A stretch of DNA of 64,000 nt from Marinicellulosiphila megalodicopiae (GTDB taxonomy: Bacteria; Pseudomonadota; Gammaproteobacteria; Pseudomonadales; Natronospirillaceae): contig NZ_AP023087.1 of assembly GCF_045862395.1 (NCBI RefSeq), forward strand, positions 3,348,001 through 3,412,000, in the 5' to 3' direction. The first letter of the stretch is position 1, and the number at the start of each line of letters is the position of its first letter. The notes beneath the pieces are model-generated. The model made no database searches and was not told the origin of the DNA. It was given only the letters and a program-made list of their open reading frames with translations. Position numbers and translations under genes: made by a program. Below are positions 26,701-41,700 of the stretch, piece by piece.

Positions 26701-29700
26701 GTAACTTACCTGTGAGGATCACGGACGTCGCAACTTGTTTAACGATACTTGCGCCTGCTGCAATTATGGCACCTGCAACTGCAAATCCAACGACGGTTGC
26801 AATCACTCCACCACCAAGACCAGCAGCAAATACAGCTCCAACACCAGCGGTCAATATACCAGCCACAACCACAATCGCAATAACAGCCACCACTGCCATC
26901 ACTTGCTGACACTTAGAAGGCTTCGGCGGTACTTGATCTAAACCAGGTGTGGTACTGCCAACGATTTCAGATTCTGAGTATTGTTTGTGAGTGCTGCTAT
27001 CAATCTTAACGCTTTCTACAGATTGCGGGATTTCAATGGTTTGGCCTGCCACTAAGGTACTGTTGGCATCTAGTCCATTTGCTTGTGCGATCACAAACCA
27101 AAGGTTTGCGTTGCCCAGCATATTGGCTGCTACTTGTTGTAACGTTTCGCCGCCTTGTGCGGTGTAACTGCTGATGCCTGCTGTAGGATTATCATCACCT
27201 GGAACTTGCACTAAACGAAATGCACCTGTCGCTAGCTCTGTTGTTCGACTTCCCTCTCTGTTTCCATCATCATTTAATAAATGCTCAGAGCGACCTATTT
27301 GATTTCCATTTGCGTAGTAATATTCACCAACTACACCATTTGAACGTACTGCATCATTATCATCATCTTCAGCATTAATATTACCGCCAACTACGTTTTT
27401 CTTGATAATTTGCCCATCATTATTTAAGACAAAGGTCTTAGTCGATGCTGTGGTGTCTCCGCTTTTATCAATTTTAACCTGGGTTAAATTGCCATTTGCA
27501 TTGTATGTAAAGCGTGAATTGGTTGCTTTAACATGCTCCATGTTGCTGGAGTTGGTTATTTCAGATGTTTTATTACCTAAACGGTTATAACCAATATTGG
27601 TGTAGTAATCTAAATCACCTCCATCTGATATATGATTTTTTGTAGAGCGCCCTTTATTGTCTAGGGTCATTGTGGTGGTTTGGACTTTTGTTTCTTTCTT
27701 TTCGTCGCCAGTTAAACCACGAACATCATAAGATGTTGTTTTCCATTTTTGGTTGTCAGTTGTGAACTTAGACTCTTGATAGAATGCAGCATTGTTAGTG
27801 ATCGCTTTGTTTTGATCACTAACGCTTTCTTCCGATAGAGCGGCATCATAGTTTGATTTTGTGATTTCTACATATTTAGTTAAGTTACCTCTACTATCGT
27901 AACTCCATGTGGATATCCATCCACTCCATGTAGCTTTTAAAATTAAACCATTTGCATTATAAAAATATGTTTTAGTTGCTGTATTATCACTATCTGCTGA
28001 TTTATTAGTGGCTGTTTTAATTTGCCCATTGGCATAGTAAGTGTAATTAATAATTTCACTACCATTTTCTAGAATGCTTTGAAGCTGACCTTTATCATTA
28101 TAGCGATACGTCTCTTTATCGGTTGTTGTGCCATAGGTTGAAGTGACTTCTAGTAGTTTATTACCATCATCATATTGCCAATTTACGGTTTTAGTTGTGT
28201 CCTCTGAATCCACAATCGTAACATCTGTCATGTTGCCACGTGCATCAAACTTATATGACATTGACTGAGTAAAACCATCTTTAGCACTTAGTCTTTCCGT
28301 TGCACGATTACCGTCAACATCGTAGGTGTATCTAGTTGAAGTGCTTTCTTTAATATCATTTACTAATATTAAACGACCTAATACGTCATAGTCTTTTGCA
28401 ATATCAGTCGTGATAACGGAAGCAACCACTGTATATTCACGAGTAACGCGTCCAAAATCATCGTATTCAAATGTTTTTACATGGCCATTGGCATTGGTTT
28501 GTGTCAATACTCGACCAAACGCGCCGTATGTTTTACTTGTGATGTAACCCATTTCATCAATAGTCGATAACTCATTACCTAATACATCATAATGTGTTGT
28601 TGTTGTGATTTGCTTTGTAGCGTTATTTCCAGAGGTAGTTTCATTTCTTTGGATCTTAGTATGTACAACCTGACCTGAGCGATTAAACACTTGAGTACGA
28701 ACTACACCATTTTCATAAGTAATGCCAACTTGATTTCCTTGGCTATCTAATTCAAAGCTTGTTCTTAGCTCATTATCGCCTTTACTTATATGAGTCACTT
28801 GGTCTGCTTGGTTATATTGATAATTTATAGCTTGACTAACATTCGCCATTTCTATTTGTTTGGTGACTCGACCAAAATTGTCTACTTCATATTCTTTGAA
28901 AATATCTTGGCTTAATGAACCATCTGCATTAACTAAGTATTCTTTAGTCACTTTGCCTAGAGTATTATAAACCTTAGCTGTGCCTACACCTGTTTCTTGT
29001 TGATTTGGGCTTTCAGAAGTTTCACCTAAACCCACGCCAGCACCATCTTTTTTAATAATTTCTCTAGAGTGAATATCCAACAATGTTTCAATTGAAATTT
29101 TTGCACTGCCTACATCATATTGTAATGTGTTTTTAGTTTCGACATTAAATATGTTGTATTCAAATTCACGATAAGAGCCATTGCTGTAATTCTCTTTGAC
29201 TACATTATTAGCTCCGTCGTATTGCATGGTAGTGATTGATTGAACGGTTGAACCTGTTGAAGCGTAGGTAACAGCCATATCATATTGTGCGGTTTTATTG
29301 CCTTTACTATCAAACTGAGAATATTCTGTAATGGTATCGGAGGTGTTGCCTTCTACGCCTACTTTTACAGTTTGAATGGCATTACCGTATGCATCATTTT
29401 TAAATGTACGCCAAACCCCGTCATTTTCATTTGTTCCGGTTAAGTTACCACTATTATCATACTGGTAAGTTGTGTAATAACCTGTTTCATTCCCCTGGAC
29501 TTTTTGGGTAATCTCACTATCTATGACTGTCCAATTAGGTGTCACACTTAAGTTTGTTAGCGATATAGATTCATCAGATCGATAGCCTGGTTCTACACTG
29601 ATCGAATCGTTATTTGAAGATAAGCTTGAATTTAAAATGATGGTGTCAACATCAAAACTTGCTTGGGTTCTAGTGATATTTAGGTCAGTGTTATTTCCAT

Positions 29701-32700
29701 CTAATAAAATAATATCAAGTAAAACTTCTTTGCCATCAGTAGCTGTAAAATACAATTTATATTGCTTTTGTGAGCCAATATTTTCAATAATATTAAAAGA
29801 AGTTTCGCCATTAATTACATTATTTGAAGAAATATCATCCCAGCTACTTTCATTATTAATTCTTGAAGCTATTTGAATATCACCAGCACCTAATAGGTTA
29901 AGCTCTTCTACATTTAATTTTATGTTGAAGTTTAAATATTCTTCTATAGTTGAAGCGATTTGGATTGGTAGATCAGTCTCTTCGTCTATTTCGGGTCCGT
30001 CAATCATAACGGGTGAATTTGTCACTGAAATGACATGCGCACCGGTCACTAATTTATTAATGGTTGTTGCTAAATCAATTTCGATTTCAATTATTTCAAA
30101 ATCAATTTCATCGCCATCAACCGTTTTATAAGATAATTTATATTGTTTATTTGTTTCGTCATCTTCAAGAAGGGTTACTTGCGAGTTAGAGCCAGTTAAA
30201 TTATGCGAGGACTCATCTTCCCAAGAAGAAGCACCCACTATTCTTGAACTCACAAAAATCTCATTATTTGCGACTAACGCTTTTTGTTCTGGAGTTAATT
30301 CAATATTAAAGATAATGTTTTTTTGAGAAGATGATTCAACTAAAATCTCATCTCCATTATCATCTAATTTAGGATTACCAAAGAAATCTAGAACATGAAC
30401 CATAAATGGCGCATCTGAAACAGTGACAACATGATGATCAAGTAATTGCTCTCCCATGTAAACGTCATAGGTTTCATCAAATTGTGTTTCAATAATGGCG
30501 TATTTACCCGTTAAAGAAGTATTTTTATTAAATATTTCTGAATTGGATCTATTTACATTTAGCCAAATATCATTTGTAGATTCAGAGGCAAGGGTTATCG
30601 CATTTTTAATATCAACCGTATTTTCAGTAAAATTAAAATCATGCGCGACAATATCATTCCACTCACCCTGCTGTTTGACTGCAAATCTTACTTCTGAAAT
30701 TGGGTAGTCTTCTAACTTGCCAGTAGACACATTACTTAAAGCGAATTGATATAATTCTGTTGTAGCTTCAACTGAACGAATATGCTCTTCATCAAATATA
30801 ATTGAACCAGGGTTAAATCTATCTTCAATTTGTGAATTGTATAGATACACTTTTACTTCAGTTGCATCACTAGGCAAACTGTTCGCATCGATTGTGAAAG
30901 TAAAATCACCCGTTCCAGAATCAATTTGTATAAACTGATTAGTCTCATAGTCAAATACATTATTATAATCCCTTTCAAAATTTATATTCGCTTCTACGTA
31001 TGTAAAAGGGGATTGACTGCCTAACTGAACTTGACTTGAAAAAGTGGCTCCCTCGAATTCCCAATTCAGAGTATATTCACCTGATAATTGAGCTATATTT
31101 GCAATAACCTCACTTGTATATGTTAATCCATTCGCGCTAAACGTATAGGTATCGTTGCCTATATCTAAGCTAACATTGGATACTATGTGATTGAATTCGA
31201 AGCTTAAATTTGCATCATCAGAATTAGCAGCACTCCATGACTGATTAATAGGTAGTGGTGCATGTTTCGTTTCAATTTGACCGGTAGATCGTTTATTTTG
31301 AGCATCATCAACAGCAACTAATCTAACAAAATAAGTCTCTCCTGGTGTTGCACTTTCATAGACATAACTTGTTGTGGCAGCTGACAGGTTAATTACTGCT
31401 AAACCATCAACATCGTTTAAATCTCTTGGTAATTCATTAGTAGAAATATAAAGTTTCCAACTAGAGACTTCTTCCATTTCTGGCCATGTAAATTGTAATC
31501 CACTTATCAATGATGCTGGTTGATTTATATTAATTTCATTAACAAGCTTAGTATCTGCCTGTCCAGTATATGCACTTTCAACATTCCCTCTTGCATCAAA
31601 GGTTTTAAATGTTGCCGATCCACTCGGTTCTTTGGCTATGTTAATTTCGCCATTGCCGTTATGAGACCAGTAAGAGGTTGAATTTAAATTATCTAAATCA
31701 ACATCATAAGTTGATAAATTTGTATATTTAGTTTTAATTGAATCAAATTCAAGCACTTCTTCTTGCGTTTTATTACCCACTGCATCGTAACGATAATTGG
31801 TTAGAATATCTTCTTCGGTTAAAGCCAGCGTTTTACTTTCAGCACGATTATGTGCGTTATAGATATAAGAGGTCTCTTTATCATTTGTCGTATTTTCTTT
31901 CAAGAACTCAACGATTACTGAAATATTTTGATTTTCAAATGCATCGAAAAAGCTCTGGGTTGTTGCAGTTATTTTATCGAAATACACTTTATCACTTGTA
32001 ATATTTCCATTTTTATCAAAACCCGAATGCGTAACCACGCCTGCAGGGTCGATAAATAACTCTACTCGTCCAGCATCATCATAAAAATAATATTCTGTTA
32101 ATTCTTGATTAGAACCGGCAGCTCGAGTTCGACTTAATTGATTTCCTCGATCATCATAAGTATAGGCCGTGACATATGCTTGGGTATCACTTTCAACTAA
32201 CGATATAGTGCCGTTAACATCTTTTACTTCCCAAAAGGTTTCCTGCCCTGTTGTTTCTGTAATCAATCGGTTAGCCGTATCAAATTCTCGATAAGTGGCT
32301 AAAGATTTCGAAGTTAAAACTGGCTCACCTAGTGTTAAATCATGTTTACTGGCATCATATTTTTCTTCTATATACGACACTTGCTTAACGATATTATCCT
32401 GTCTGTCGTATTCAAAGAATGTCATAAATCCTTCGCTATCAACCTCAGCTGACACTCGATTATTAGCGTCATAAAATTTATAGGTTGTGGCACCATTTTT
32501 ATCGACTAGTGTGGTTTGATTGCCCCACTGATCATAACCAAAAGATTCGCGTAACGATTCAGAGTTTGAAGTCACTCCTGTTGCTACATCATTTACATCA
32601 TATACTAATTCAGAAACTTCGGTTTCTGCGTAAAACACATCTTTTAGCTGTCCTAAAATATCGTAATTATACGTTGTTGTGACTTTATTATTTTCTACTC

Positions 32701-35700
32701 CAACAGGCGCTTCATTCACTTGATTTGCTAAAATTTCATGAATTTCACTTGTTTGAAATTCATTATAAAAATGTTCTTTCGTTTTATTATTGTATCCATC
32801 ATATTCATAAGTGGTTAACACATTAGTTGCATCTGCAAAGGCAATTAAACGATTATTTGCATCGAACCATTGTGTGACGCTGTACCCACTTGCATCCGTA
32901 ACTTGGATCTCATTGCCAAATGCATCATAGGTATGCTCTCTTGTGATTCTTTCTTCATTCTCTTCTAAAGTTTCTGCAGTTATTGTTTCCCATTCATAAT
33001 TTTCAGTAACAGAGTTATAAACAGCGCGTGTAATATCTACATACGGCATAACCTCTACAAGTAACTGACCTTTGTTATCGTACTCAAAAGTGTATTCAAC
33101 ATCACGTGGATCTACTTTAGAAACCATATTAGCAGCAGCATCGTACTTATATGTAGTTGTGCTTACTTGTTCTCTTGCCACCTCTGATTTGTTTCCTTCC
33201 TCATCGGTAAATACTTTAATAATTTGCGATTCAGTTTTAACTAATCCATTTGCAAAGTGCGTATAACTTGTAACAATGCCTGACCCTTCAACTAAACTGA
33301 TTCCATTATCTTGATCATAGTTAATTTGTGCGGCTTCAATAAACTCTACTTTATTACCCGCTAAATCATAGCTGTACGCTTGTACAATTTCTAAGCCTGG
33401 TACCGCTCTATATTCTGCAAGTTCTTGCTCTGTCCATCCTTCAAAATCTTGTTCAATGTTTTTTCTATCGCTCACTGAGATTAATTCACGGTTTGCTTTA
33501 TCGTAGACGTATTCAGTGGTTCTAAATGTATTATTAATATTTGGTGCATCAAAAGCTTGTAGTGTTTCTGATGTTTTATTATTAAACTCATCATAGGTAT
33601 AAGACGTTTTCACACCTTCTGAGTAGGACTTTTCACCGGTCTGTGCATTCACTACAACCGCAGTTGCATTTGCTACAGAATCATAGGTTTCGATCAAACG
33701 TGATGCATTATCATAAACGAAAGTTGTTGTTCTTGTGTCTGTACCATATGTCGGTATTTGAGTCTCAGTAATTAAATTACCTTGGGAATCATATACATTT
33801 TGTGTATTTGAAGACGCGCCGACTCTGTAACCCAAACTGCTTTCTGTGGTTTTTACATTATTGTTACCGTCATATTCACTTGATGTTGATTGACGATCGA
33901 ATGCTGTACTTAGATCAAATACTTGAATGTCACTTGCAAGCGTTTGGTCTTCGTCATTCCAAACTAGCTTGCCATCTTGAGCCGCTTGTAAGATATCATT
34001 TTTAGTTTCGTCAGATGCAAATATGCTTCCTTCGTTATAACCGTAAGTTAGCATATTTTTAAACTGTACGGAGTTAATGACATTACCCACACTGTCGTAG
34101 TTATAAATAGACAGATTTTCAACTGGATCTAACGTAGCGGATAATTGATTAGCATTGTTATAAATTAAATAGGTAATGGCACCGGCTTTTTCTAAACGTA
34201 TATTATTACCATATGCATCGTATTCAAAATTCGTAACGACTTGTTCACCATCAGTTTCTTTTGTTTTACGGTTTAACTTATCGTACTCATACGACATCGC
34301 TTGTGATTGTCCATCATCTTGAGAAAGCTTACCTTTTATACTTGCTGCTACATTTCCAAATGCATCATAAACGGTATGCATTTCAAAATTTTTAAAACCG
34401 TTCCCCATATCGATAATAGAAGAAGTTTGCATACCGCGACCGTTGTATGTGTAACTTGTTAAATTTACAACTGCATCTTCTGTAAGTTCTGAGCCTATTG
34501 TTGGCGCAACACCTTCTCTAAGTACGGTTACTGTTTCTAGCTGTCCCAAAGAATTATATGCATTTAATACATATCCTCCAGCCGCATTTCGAACTTCAGA
34601 TTCACGACCCACTGAGTCAAATGTGGTTACTTTATGATGAACTCGATCGGCATCTCGATCTTTGATTCCATCAATTATTAGAACACCTTCGATCGTCTCT
34701 GTACGATTTCCAAGCGCATCGTAATAAAATTCAGTAATGGTTTCTAAGGCATCCGTTGAACTGGTCATTTGACCTAATTCGTTATAAGCAAAGGACATTT
34801 CTACTTCTAAAACACGATCGAGTTTATCTTGATTAAAACCTTCGTCACCTGCTACTAATTCATAGCTACCTGATTTCACATAGGTTTGATTATTCATCCA
34901 ATCGTAGTGAATATTCGCTGTATAACCTTCTGCATCCGTAATTTTTGTTTGATTGCCACGTAAATCGTACCCATAAGTAGTGGTACGAACATCACTTTCA
35001 TCAATTTCAGTGTCGACATTATCAACAGCAAAGTCATCATTTAGTACATCAGTATCTTCTGCCCAACCAGTTGTAGTTGATTCTAATCGACCTAATTCAT
35101 CGTATGTATTGACTTGCTTAGTGCCACCTGAACTAATTTTAATTTCTAACTGTCCAATTTCATTATAATAATTTTGTTGAACTTGACCTTCTTTAGACTC
35201 GGCAATGACATTACCTAATGAATCATATTGATAAGTCGTGATGTAACCTTCAGCGTCCTGCATAAATACAACACGGTTTTGTTCATCGTAACGATATTGA
35301 GTCACTTGATGCTTGTCTTCAGGTTCTAATTCAACTCCTACGATTTGTGTTAATAGATTTCCTGAATTATCGTAGTTATAGGCAGTGGTGAAAGTAACCG
35401 GTTCGCCATTTTCATTTACATCATTTTTAATTTGTGCTGACAAACGATTTTGTAAATCGTAACGGTAATCAACTATGATTTCTTTGCCCGTTTCGTAACC
35501 TAGAATATCTCTTGTTTTATTACCTGCAAAATCATACTCATAAGTAGTAACGGTTTGTTCGTCCCCTTCACCTTGCGTTTGCGTTAACATTCTACCGGCT
35601 AGGTCATACGTGTTAACGGTAATAAAACCATCAACCATATTGTCGACTACAATATTTTCACCATTTAATATATTGAATTCCTGGTTTGGAATATCAGTTA

Positions 35701-38700
35701 CTTCATCTTCTACTACAGTAGACGGGATATATTTACCTGTTGCGCTATAAGCTAATTGGCCAAACTCATCATATTTATTAACAAAATAGTTTTCAGAATA
35801 TTCACCTTGCTCATCTGTGACACCCACTTTTTGTGTGAGTAACTGTCCTCGACCATTATAAGTGGATTCGGTTTTACGACCCCAAGATTCAACACCATCA
35901 ATTACTTGGTAATTCTCAAATTGTGCGCTGATTTGATTAAGGGAATTATATTCAAAATACGTACGCACTTGATCGATTGTGCCATATGCTACATATACAT
36001 CAGTTTGTCTATTTAGATCATCAAATTCAAAATGTGTCGTTACGCTTACTTCATCTGAAGTTGCACTTTCTTTACCAATTTGATGTTGGTTAATTACATT
36101 ACCCGCACCATCATATTCGGATTCGTAGCGCATAAATGCACCATCACCATAATGTGAAATGCTAGCTGTTTGACGATTTAAGTCGTCGTATTCGAATTCT
36201 TGATGAATGAATGTATTATTTTCTGGAAGAAACGCTTCTATTTCTGATGCGCTATAAGTCGTATCATCATCTAATTTGGTTGTTAAAGGCAGTTGTGCTG
36301 AATACACATCTTTGACATTACCATGGCCATCGTAATGTGTTTGTGTCACGTATCCTTCTGGCGATACTGACAATGTTTGTTGATTTAGGTTGTTGTAGAA
36401 CATTAACGCTCTAGCTTGCTCTAACTGATCAACACCTTCTGCATCTTGCGTCATTACCCATGTTGATTGGCTGGTTAGATTACCTAAATTGTCATAAGAA
36501 TATCCTGCTTGATCAATCCACATATATTCATCACTTGATGATGAATCGGTATTGAACAGACGGATTTTCTCTAGAATGACACGATTTTCATTGTCATATA
36601 TGTATTGCATTTGACGCGAAATATCACGACCTTGATCATCAACTTGACCAAATCCTTCAATCTTAAATTCTAAATTTCCGAACTCATCGTATTCATATTT
36701 GGTCGTTGTGAATTCATTGGCACTTAACTGTAATGTTTCTTCTGAAACACGACCTGCTGAATCATAAATATAATCGGTTCTTGGGTAGTTTTCTGGTGAG
36801 ACGCTGTAATCACTAGATGACTTAAATTCTAATAATCCAGAATTGTGATAACGATAGAAAGTTTCGATTCCATTATTCGTTTCTTTAAATAACTGCCCAT
36901 CGGATAAATAGAGGTATTCCATACGACTTATTGCGTTGTTATTTGGCATTAATCCATAAACAGCAGTCACTAATTTATCAAAAGAATTATAATTGAAAAC
37001 ATTTTCAATATTACTTTCGTTATTGTTTGCATCAAAATGGACTTGAGTTTCTTTTATTTTACGGCCACGGCTGTCGTATTCATATTCCATTTGCGAAATA
37101 TGTTCTTTTGCTTTTAGATCAGAATTATCATCAGTCACTGTTAATAAAAACTCACCTGAACGTTGAGTTTCAATTTGGTTTTGCCAGTTATATGTCATAA
37201 CTGTACCAAATCCTAAGCTGTCTACTGCTTTTGTCTGATTGCCTTTAATATCGTATTCGAATGCTTGCGTTTGAATACCATCCGCTAATTCGGTATTTTC
37301 AGTTTTTATATCCGTTAATCGACCTAATGCATCATAAACATGTGTTGTTTTAAATTCACCGGAGATTATTTCAAATTCTAATCTTGAACCATCATCAAAT
37401 CGGCGTGTTGTGATTTGTTCATTTGCACTATTTAAACCATTTGTTTCTGTTATGACATTATTGAAAATATCATATTCATAGTGAGTCACATTTTGTAATG
37501 CACCTTCTGAAGCATTTGTTTTTTTAGTTAAACGACCTGCTAAATCATACTCAAAAGATTCAACTAATCTTGTATCTAATTCATCTTGAACAGGTAAATT
37601 TCCTGATTTTTTGGTGACAACATTACCCGATGAGTCAAATTCAAATTCAGTCGCAACTTTGTAATCCGTTGTATCTAATCCACCTTCTAAAATCATTTTC
37701 TGACGATTATCTAAATCATAGATATAGCTACTTACAACAGAATTTTCACCCATCCCTTTAATTGTAGATGTCATGTTACCTGCGCTGTCATATCCGTAAC
37801 TAGTTGTAATATTGTAAAGTGATGGATTTCCGTGTTTGGTTTCGGTTAAAAGTTTATTATCATCATTATAAATAAAATTTGTGATTTCTTGACCACTTCT
37901 TCCGCCAGCAGATTGGATTCGACCATCATCAAAGAATTCATATTGGAATGTTACTGTACTACTTACATTTCCATGTGCATCATAGTATTTACGAGTGCCG
38001 ATATTAACTAATTCAAAATCGTCAGTATTTCCATCTATATAGGTTTTAACATCGCGAGAAATTTCATCTTCAACTCGACCATTACCATCGTAAAAATAAG
38101 TGGTTTTCGCGCCATAAGAAACGACTTCCTCCCCTGATTGAGCATCAATAGCAACCGAATAATTATCAAATCTATGCTGGGTTTGACCGTGAACATTTAA
38201 TTCATAGTGAGTACTCACTGCTTCATCATAATTTAAAACCGGTTGATTGGTTTGATTATCTAAGACAACCTCATACTCGCCATTTACTTCTTGTGTTTCA
38301 ACACCAATGGCAATAGTTTGATCGGTTAAACGACCAGCATCATCAAATTTAAATGTGCTAATTCTTTCTAAAATAGTGCCAGCTGCATCTCTTTGCACAA
38401 CCATATCTGAAAGTAAATTATATTCATAAGCCGTAGTTTTGATCGGGTCAGTCATAGACGTTAAACGACCCGCAGCATCATATTCATAATGATTAATAAT
38501 GGCTGTTGTTACTTCAACACCATCAACAATCTGTGTTGTCGCAGGCTTAACAGGTGCAACGGTAACATCCGTTAATGTAATTGTATCTTTGAATAAGAAT
38601 GAATCGGTTACTTGGCCAAATTCATTGAATTCTTGGACAGTTAAATAACCAAATGCACTTAATGTGTGAGTATTTTGATCTAGATTGTTGTACCAAAATC

Positions 38701-41700
38701 TTTGAATTGCTTCTTCTTCAACACCTGGTGCAGTTTGCACCCAAGTATGAATTTCTGTCTGTCTATTTAAATCATCAAAAACAAATTCTGTACGATTACC
38801 TTCACCCGTCACAATAGCAGTTTGGCGGTTTAATAAATCATATTCAAACTGAGTGTGTTTTTGAGTGTCTTCACCCAATAAATTATTACCTGATAACCCA
38901 TAACCCGTAAATTGGTCTGTTAAATTACCTACCGCGTCATATTCGTAATGGGTAACATTATCAATTGTATAATTACCCTCTGCATCCACTAATTTCTGAG
39001 CGGCAATCATATCTGTACGACGATTATCTAAGTCGTATTTATACTCAACTGTTTTGGCATCATCAGTGTCATAACCTGAGGTTTGGGTAACTAAATTATC
39101 TGCACCATCATAAATATATTGAGTAACATTATTCTCACCATCGGTCATGAATGCTAAGCGACTATCAGCATCGTAAACGTACGAAGTGATTCTTGCTTCT
39201 TCTGTACCATATGCATTGGTGGATGATGTTTTATTACCTAACGCACCATAAACATGTTTGTCGTGTCGAATAACGGCTTCAATTAACTGCCCTTCATCAT
39301 TTGTATATGCATTTTCTAATGTTGTAAATTGATCGGTTAAACGATTATTTGCATCGTAATCATAAGTGGAAGTACGCGCGTTTTGATCTGCTGTAAAATT
39401 ATCACCGTCAATTGTGATGTCACCCGAAACGGATAAAACAACATTACCTACTGCATCATATTGTTGATACGTATCAAACTCTTCAGTGTCATTTAATGTC
39501 ACTGTCGTCATTCTTAGGCGATTATTATCGTAATAAACAAAGTCGGTTGTACGAGCATTTTCAGTTTCGTACGCTTCGATTTTTTGACGAATTTGTCCTA
39601 GTTCATTTAATTCAAAATGCGTTTGTACTTGATCTTCAGTTTCAAAAGCTTGGAATTGATCCGTTAAGCGATTTGCTGCGTCATATACAAAATGCGTAGT
39701 GCGCTCTTCAGGTAAACCTAAAGCTTCAATAATATCTGTACGATTACCGATATTATCGTATTTGTATTCAGTAACAATTCCACCTGGAGAGGTTTCTAAA
39801 ATTACTTGATTTCTAAAATTATATTCAAAATGTGTATGTCTAGTTTCATTTATAAAGCCTTCATCATTGGCCCCAGCAAATACTAAAATATCATCTTCAA
39901 GTATTACATTTAACTCTGAATCAAGTTCGGCTTTTGCACCATAACTGTATGTATCAGTTACATTACCCAATGCGTCATATTTGATTTCTGTGACATAACC
40001 TTCAGCACTGATTTGATATACAGGACGATTTAATGCGTCATAAATAGTTTGAGAGCGTTGTTCAACTTGATCAGAATTTCCATCTATTTGATTTGAAATT
40101 TCAGATTCAATTAATGTACGAGTGGTTAATGGCTGTTCAAATTGACTTGAAGCTATAACATTACCGACTAAATCGTACTCTACTTTTTTAAGCCCTAACT
40201 CACCATCTATTTGGTAAGCTAAACGACCAAGCTCATCATAAATAAAGCTATTTTCAGATTTAATATTGGTTTCATTTAAGTTTTCAATAAATGAATCTAG
40301 TTGATCCGAAATTGAGTCTTCTAATGTGTCATCAATCTTAGTTGGCGATGTTACATTTGCGTTATAAGTAATTTGACTTTCAATTTTACCTGCTGCAGTG
40401 TAGATAAATTGTGTAACGTATCCTTCACCATCAATTTGGTATTGTATTTCATTCGCTTCATTATAAATTGATGTTTGTTGAACGATGCCACCTACCACAT
40501 GAGCAGCTACCTCTTCACCATTCACAATGGCCGCTTCAACAAAAGTACCGCCACTAATTACCTGTACACGGTTACCTGATTCATCATATCGGTATTGTGT
40601 TGGATGCCCTTGCGCATCCACAATAATTGAAACACGGTTTAACGCATCGTAAACATAACGAGTTTCGTGATCTAACGCATTCACTTCTCGAATCATATTA
40701 TTATTGTCATCGTAATAATATGTTGTGGTATTACCTAGAGCATCCGATTGTGTTCTTAATTGACCGTCATCGTAATAAGTAAATGATTGCGCAACAGATC
40801 CATCTGGATTAAAGATTTTGCTTTGACGCTCCAGCTTATCGTAAGCAATCTTGACTAAATTATTTCCAGCATCTGTGGTTTCTAATAAGTTACTTGATGC
40901 ATCATAATAAAACTTAGTGTATTGGTTTTTAGCATCATAAGTGCCCGTCACATTATTATTGGCATCATAAGAGCTTATTCTTGTTTCATTGCCTAATGCA
41001 TCAGTTGTTTTTTCTAAACGATTTAATTGATCGTATTCCCACTGAGTAACATTTCCGTTTTGATCTTCTGTACTGATTTTTCTAGATAGTTGATCATAAG
41101 TATGAGTAATTTCATTACCCTGTGCATCTGTTACTTTATCAACTAAGTTGTCTGCGCGGTATTCAAAATGTGTTTTTACTTCATCATTCGACCCAAAACC
41201 TGTGACCACTGTAGATTGTCTACCAAAGTCATCATAAATCACTTTAGTAATACGAGTTTCACCATCGACTAATTGATGGGTTTCGGTAACTTTGTTTTGG
41301 AAGTCATACACAAAAGAGGTGTAATTATCTCGTGGATCTTGAATACGTAATTGGTTACCAACCGCATCGTATTCAAATTTTGTTTCATTGGTTAATGCAT
41401 CGACGGCTTTTATAATTTGATTACGAGAGTTGTATAGAGTTTCTGTTGTATTGCCATTTGCATCTGTGACTTTCCAGCGACGACCAAACTCATCGTATTG
41501 ATAAGAAACTTCTTTTTGTTCTTGATCAAACATAGACGTCATACGATTCATATTGTCATATAAATATGACGTCGACACCTCCATGTTATGTAAGTATCCA
41601 TTGGCATTAAATTGCTGGACATCTTTGTTTTTTATCTCTTCTAATAGATTACCAAATGTATCGTAAACATTGGTCGTTATTAGCGGATAAATTGGCGCAC

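Noticed and set aside
24608..39699. Numerous plus-strand frames of 60-118 codons opposite the giant YD-repeat gene
   Set aside because: They are antisense to a long coding frame, lack ribosome sites, have odd compositions (Thr/Ala-rich or Leu/His/Phe-rich) that reflect the complementary codons, and match no family.
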